Origin: Amorphophallus konjac | Lineage: Eukaryota > Streptophyta > Magnoliopsida > Alismatales > Araceae | Direction of reading: 5' to 3' | Assembly (NCBI GenBank): GCA_022559845.1 | Contig: CM040118.1 | Coordinates: 160,414,331-160,478,330 of the forward strand | DNA length: 64,000 nucleotides | Part shown: positions 58,245-64,000 of the stretch, in pieces | How the letters are laid out: each line of letters starts with the position of its first letter | Numbering within the stretch: position 1 is the stretch's first letter | Notes under the pieces: model-generated | Told to the model about the DNA's origin: nothing | Database searches by the model: none | What the model saw: the letters and a program-made list of their open reading frames with translations, nothing else | Program-made: the position numbers and the translations under genes

Positions 58245-60533
58245 TGATGCGGGACGGACACGGGAGACGACACTATATGGTGCCACCCTCAGACTCTAGA
58301 TGAAGACACGACCAGCAACACACACTAGGGAGACACTAAGCCCGACACTACGAGCTCCTAGTGGCGAAACGTCGCTAACAGAAGTGGAAGCTCACTCGTC
58401 GTCCCAAGCGAGGGAAAGCGCGGACCGTGCGCGGTTAAGGAACCGGCGGAGGTCAAGGGTAGTCCGACTCAACTTCCGGACTCGGATCGAGTCGCGGGAC
58501 GGGTCACTCTCGCTCTCACAGCGGTGACATGGACACACGGGCTAGTACCTACACTCTCGGCAGCGGCAAAAGACCATATACTAAACTAGCAAGCGAATGC
58601 CGAGAAGTTCAAACCTTTACCTCCACGCACCCGCCGTGGCGAAGACAACCCCAGCCGAATTACGGACTCCCGGTTAACAATGATTACAGCAATACACTAA
58701 GTCGACCCACTCCACGCAGGGAGGTAAAAGGTCACATGTGGGGTCCGGGAATCACGCAACTCGGGTTGACGGGCAGCATCTTGATGTCGCCCGGCGGTGC
58801 CGAACTCCACGTTTTCGTGCTTTCCGAACGGCGGCTTCTACGGGCCCGCGGGGCCCACGGACAGCGCTGTCCTCCGGATCTGCGAGGGTAGGACCCACTG
58901 TGATGGGGACCCCTGGTGGCGCGCCTCCACGTATGGCGGTCTGCCGGGAACACCGATCGGGGGTCGATCGGCCCCGATTCCCAATTGATGAACTAGCTGC
59001 CCACGGATTTTGATTTCTGTTTTCCAGCGCGCGCTCCGGCGAAAACGGCCGCTGCGGTCAATCCCGACGTCGGATCGGGACGCATGAGCTATCGTTGGAA
59101 AGCTCTCTTCAAATGCTTCAATTTAGACCTAGAGAGATCTGCTGGATCTGGTCGGATCAGAACTTTATTGAATTTACAAGTCCCTGTTGTACAGTAACCG
59201 AAATCTCAGATCTGCAGGGCACTTGTCTAAGAACCACCATTGACCGCCTAGTAAACATCTGATTCAGCTCTTGAGCTCTTCTTAGGAGTTGTAAGGAATC
59301 AAACCACGGAACTGGGACTATTTTTATAATTTGAGTTGGAGGTGGAGGCGATTTTGTATGATTTTTGGGGTGACTGGTGGTCGGATCTGGGAACAGGTGG
59401 ATAGAACTGTAGATGGATCTGAGAACGAATTTTAAAAAATATGAAATGGGCGAATAAAAAATTGAGAAAAATTGTGGATGAAGGGGGAATGGGTGGAACT
59501 CCCAGTAAAATTGGACGAACTAACAGAAATCAAAAAGTGGATCTAAGACATGAAACTCAGGATGGAGGTGACCCTAGACAGAACTCTGGCAGAACCGAAA
59601 TGAAAGAGTGGACGAAAATCAAAAATTAGAAAACGTGATCTGAATGATGGCCTGATTTTTGTGGGTGGAGAGGAACATCCCAGGAACAACTCCTCCAAAT
59701 TTGGTAGTCAAATGAGCTCGGGGAAGACCTGTGAATTTCGAACAAGCTGCTGTGATACTGCACGGGCAGAACTCCGTTGATGGCAATGGCGGTGCGGTGG
59801 CGGCTCGTGGCGGCCGCGGCGATCGTCGGAACCGATACACGAGGTGTCACACCTCAGAATGGAAGCCTTCACAGCTTCAAGGGGGAGAGGGAGGAGAGAG
59901 GAGGGGGGGCGCACCAGCCCTTGCTCTTGGAAATTGTTTGATTCAAATGGCATTAATTCATGAAAATGGGAAATTACAAGTATTTATGTGTTACATCTCA
60001 AATCCATTGGCAACCGTTGGATCTAGGGGATGGGAATGAGTGGCCTGGATTGAGTGTGACACACACACAAAAATTATATATAAAAAATAAGGAGGGGGGC
60101 GGCCCTTGGACCAAGGGGTAGAAGTTGGACTTGGTAGGTGGGGTGGGTGGCCAAATGTGGACTTTCCAAGTCCCTTGTCCCCCACTTGGCCCACCCATCT
60201 AGAAGCCTCCATTTGACATGTTGACTGACCCCACTTGGGGCCCTAAGGCTGAGGTGGATCAATGGGAGGGGCGCTGGGGGTCCCGTGGGGCCCAGGGGTC
60301 CCACTTTGCAAATAAGCCCCTCGAACTATCTAAATTACACACTGACGAAGAAAATAAAATACATTACACATAAATAAAAATCCCCCAAAAATATGATAAA
60401 TGCTATGACTCTGTGGGGAACCTCCAGACTGTCTCCGAGCCAGATGGACGATGAGGTGGCTCGAGTCGTGCTCCGTGTGCGGTACCGGTAGCTCGCCGGC
60501 TCGTGTCTCGCATGCGCTCGGGTGTCCGCACCA
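58245..60533 (-). repeat. 3' LTR of chromovirus D
   Basis: 2289 bp read from 60533 (TGGTGCGGACACC) to 58245 (CCGTCCCGCATCA). The pol frame extends about 66 codons into it. Confidence 0.8.
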
Positions 60534-63500
60534 ATTCTCTCCGGGTGGGAGAAACTCGACCCTGTCGAGTAAGGGTCTGCATCGCTCCTGTATCGCTCCA
60601 AAAGGTCCGGATCGATCCACTGCAACTCGCCATGTGTGATCCACGTGTCCTCAGTAGCGGGCCGTCCACTCCATCGCACTAGGTAGCGCGGGTAAGATCC
60701 ACTCCTGGTAACTGTCACTTGCTCGTCCAGTATACGATCTATATGCTCACGCTGCCGTGAAAAAGGGGCTGGAGGTGGAAGTGGACACTCAGGTGTGGGA
60801 TCACTCTCAAGGGGAGGAGATGGCTCAAAAGGCTCACTAGGGATCACCGCTGGGTCCCTATATGCAACAAGATCTGATACATTGAAGGTAGAGCTTATAC
60901 CATATTCCTCGGGCAGGTCCACAACATACGCATTGGATCCAACGCGTTTCAACACTCTAAAGGGACCGGCTCTGTGAGCTTGCAACTTCTTAACGGTCCC
61001 AGAGGAAAACCGTTCAGGTCTTACCCTGATCATGGCGTATTCGCCATCGTGGAACTCTCGGTGGTATCGGTGGGCATCGGCTAACTCCTTGTACCGTGCA
61101 TTGCTGGCCTCAATGTGACGACGGATGTCGTCATGCAAACTCCTAACATGCCTAGCAAACGACTCGGCCGACTCCGACACTCTAGCATGGATAGGCATGG
61201 GGACAAGGTCAACGGGTTTCCTAGGCCTACGACCGGTGACAATCTCAAATGGACTCATGCCGGTAGACCTATTCACCGAATCATTGTATGCAAACTCAGC
61301 CATACGTAAAATGAGATCCCAATCCCCAATGCGGTCCTTAACTAGACACCTCAGAAGATCTCCCAGACTCCTATTGACCACCTCGGTCTGACCGTCTGTC
61401 TGGGGATGATATGCAGTAGAAAACTTGAGGTGAGTACCCATCATATGCCATAGTGTCTTCCAAAAGTAGGAAGTGAATCTAACATCACGGTCAGACACTA
61501 TAGTGCGAGGCAACCCGAACTTGCACACCACATGCGTAAGGAAAAGGCGGGCTACCCTAGAAGCATCCGACGTCTTAGAGCAAGGAATAAAGAGGGCCAT
61601 CTTTGAGAAACGGTCAACCACCACATAGACCGAATCATGCTTCCTGGAGGTACGTGGCAATTCCAAAACAAAGTCCATACTAACATCCTGCCACGGGGCA
61701 TCAGGCACGGGTAGAGGCGTATAAAGGCCCGAGTTTTGCTTCTTCATCTTGGCCGTAGCACATGTACGGCACTGAGCCACGATGTTAGCAACATCGCGCT
61801 TCAAGCTCGGCCAATAAAATCGATGCTCCACTGCCTCAATAGTCTTGTTCCGACCAAAGTGGCCGGCTAGACCTCCCGCATGTAGTTTCCACACTAAGAA
61901 ATCTCGAACCGAAGTTCGGGGAACACATAGCCTACTACCTCGAAAGAGGTAACCCTCCTGAAGCACATACTCGTCAAGGTCTCTCGAGGGTCCGGCCTGG
62001 AGAGTGATAAAAATCTGACCGAAGTCAAGACAATCAACATAGGCCTCCTTCATCTTCTCTAACCCTATGACCTCGGCACTCATGGTGGTAAGCAAACATG
62101 CTCGCCAACTCAAGGCATCAGCCACCTTGTTCTCCACTCCAGCCTTATGTTTCAGCACAAAGGTGGACTGCTGGAGATACTCGACCCAACGACTATGACG
62201 CGAGTTAAGCTTCTTTTGCGAATGGAGGTACCTCAATGCCTCGTGGTCAGAGTATAGGACAAACTCCTGATGTAAAAGATAGTGCCTCCAATGCCTAAGA
62301 GCCTGAACAACTGCGTAGAATTCTTTATCATACGTGAAATATCGCAGTTTCGCGTCATTCAGCTTCTCACTGAAATATGCGATCGGGTGGGACTCCTGAC
62401 TTAAAACTCCTCCTATCCCAACACCCGACGCATCACAAGAGACCTCGAACACCTTCGAGAAATCAGGCAATCGAAGGACATGTGTCTGGGTCATGCGCTC
62501 CTTGATGTCCTTGAAGGCGGCAGATGCGGCCTTCGTCCATACAAATGTGACCTTCCGGATGCAATCCGTGATCGGGGCGGTGACGGAGCTAAATCCACGG
62601 ATGAAGCGACGATAGAACGTCGCAAGACCATGAAAGCTACGGACATCATGAACGGTACGGGGTTCTGGCCACTCAACAATGGCCCGGACCTTCTCCGGAT
62701 CGGCGAAGACCCCAGTACTAGACACAATAAAACCCAAGAAGGTAAGCTGAGGTGTCATGAAGGCACACTTCTATGGGTTTGCAAACAGCTGCTCTCGCCG
62801 AAGAAGTAGACAGACCTACCGAAGGTGGTCTAAGTGGTCCCTTGTAGTGCGGCTATAGATAAGGATATCATCAAAATACACCACTACAAAGACTCCAATG
62901 AAAGGTCGAAGGACCTGAGTCATGAGCCGCATGAAAGTGCTAGGGGCATTGGTCAACCCAAAAGGCATGACCAACCACTCATATAGACCGTCCTTGGTCT
63001 TAAATGCGATCTTCCACTCATCACCTGGCCTAATCCTCACCTGATGGTAGCCACTCTTAAGATCGATCTTCGAGAAGATAGTGACACCTGCCATCATGTC
63101 CAACATGTCATCAAGGCGGGGAATAGGGAACATGTACTTCACGGTGATCTTGTTGATGGCACGACTATCAATACACATTCTCCACGTGCCATCCTTCTTC
63201 GGGGCGAGTAATGCGGGCACAACACATGGACTCGTGCTGTCCCGAATAGACCCTCTCTGCACTAACTCATCGACCTGCCGTTTAAGCTCGGCATGCTCCG
63301 TGGGACTCATGCGATAATGATGAAGGTTGGGCAAAGAAGAGCCCGGAACAAGGTCGATGGCATGTTGAATATCCCGCATAGGTGGGAGTCCCTCGGGAAG
63401 CTCATCGGGAAAGACATCAGCATACTCCTGCAGAATGGGAACAACCTCGGGTGGGAGCTCACCCTCGGAGTCCCGCTCCACCTCTCGGACCGTAATGGCA

Positions 63501-64000
63501 AACACCGGACAACCCTGACTAAGCTCCTGCTCCATCTCCCGGGAGCTAATCATCATCAATCTCCTCGTCGAGGGCTCTCCTGGGCTAGAGGTAACGGTCA
63601 TAGCCCGAGCTGGGGATGGGGTACTAGGCCCGGGAACGGAAGGCTTCGGAGTACCAGGGCCAGTAGGACCCCTGACTGATGGGCTCCTGGGCCGAACGGG
63701 TTGGAGGGTGACCCGCTGGCCTGCGTGGTCGAAGGTACAGGTGTTCGACCGGCCATGGAGCGTGGCATCCCGGTCAAATAACCACGGCCTACCAAGAATG
63801 ATATTGCCCACTTCCATGGGGAGAACATCACACCAGATCTCGTCATGGTAGGAGTGGAGCTGCAGCGGGACCAAGCACCGCAGCCTGACCGAAATGGAAG
63901 TGGTATCCACCCATGATACCTGATAGGGGCAAGGGTTGTCTACGGGTGTGAGACCAAGACGAGTGACAGCGTTCGTGGAGATTGCATTGATACAACTCCC
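60335..64000 (-). pseudogene. Chromovirus pol with chromodomain, two TAG codons, partial
   Basis: A single frame from the window edge. Protease end has [14 protein letters not shown] has [24 protein letters not shown] and YFDDILIY. RNase H has CDASGVGIGG, then YSDHEALRY and VADALSW. Integrase zinc region is LAGHFGRNKT...CRTCA and the core has MDFVLELP, VSDRDVRF and HPQTDGQTEVVN. The chromodomain starts HIDRILDEQVTVTRSG and continues YLVRWSGRPATEDTW, which would steer insertion to marked chromatin. TAG codons at 62816-62818 and 62771-62773 (minus) break it between RT and RNase H; relatives have Gln at the first. The stop at 60335 lies inside the LTR. Confidence 0.9.
60534..60545 (-). promoter_or_regulatory. 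Polypurine tract of chromovirus D
   Basis: CCGGAGAGAAT on the minus strand just before the LTR; compare CGGGGGAGAAT at 20001. Confidence 0.7.

Larger units (their letters stand above)
58245..64000 (-). mobile_element. Chromovirus D, minus strand, partial
   Basis: 3' LTR (60533 down to 58245), polypurine tract and pol from integrase back to the protease, which runs off the right edge. Same broad family as the composite chromovirus at 13292-21983: same LTR start (TGGTGCGGACAC), same LTR end (CCCGCATCA) and the same CTTACTCGACNGGGTCGAG phrase before the polypurine tract. Gag and 5' LTR are outside the window. Confidence 0.85.

Overview
This is plant nuclear DNA, almost certainly from a flowering plant with a repeat-rich genome. 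The support is plant-type L1 LINE, Tat and chromovirus Ty3/gypsy LTR elements, a CACTA MITE and plant mobile domain (PMD/DUF7745-like) genes with short phase-0 introns. Many nonsense codons look like decay of methylated CAG (CHG) and CGA (CG) sites. I cannot name the species. I see no rRNA, tRNA, CRISPR or intact host gene.

Layout. 1-2376: probable copia LTR end, a TA microsatellite and CT-rich noncoding DNA. 2391-8509: full-length L1-type LINE with target-site duplications, ORF1 and ORF2 both broken. 8645-10096: PMD pseudogene 1. About 10200-11528: minus-strand LTR-like segment. 12982-13291 plus 21989-23098: PMD pseudogene 2, split inside an exon by a composite chromovirus (13292-21983, TSD GGCAT) that carries three LTRs. 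23791-29735: PMD pseudogene 3, six phase-0 exons, with a 3.26 kb solo LTR (24207-27465, TSD GTGAG) exactly at its first splice donor.

From about 29818 to the right edge is one nested stack. A Tat-lineage Ty3/gypsy element with dual RNase H and an antisense ORF (29818-38966), itself carrying a CACTA MITE, cuts PMD 3. It is cut by a second gypsy element, here called W (38967 onward). W is cut by a Tekay-like chromovirus with 3.4 kb LTRs (44680-56333, TSD TATGA) and by a minus-strand chromovirus LTR (E, 56572-58244). E is in turn cut by a second minus-strand chromovirus (D, 58245 to the edge).

The most unusual structure is a set of arrays of short GC-armed hairpins, each usually followed by AATT. 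They occur twice in each Tekay-like LTR, once in the solo LTR with a different arm word, and around or inside the PMD pseudogenes. In the Tekay-like LTR the two arms co-vary (GGCGCCC with GGGCGCC, AACGCCC with GGGCGTT). The two LTRs of one element also differ by one unit, so the array is still changing. The three PMD copies, the hairpin arrays and the TAG/TGA decay pattern are the parts that merit follow-up.
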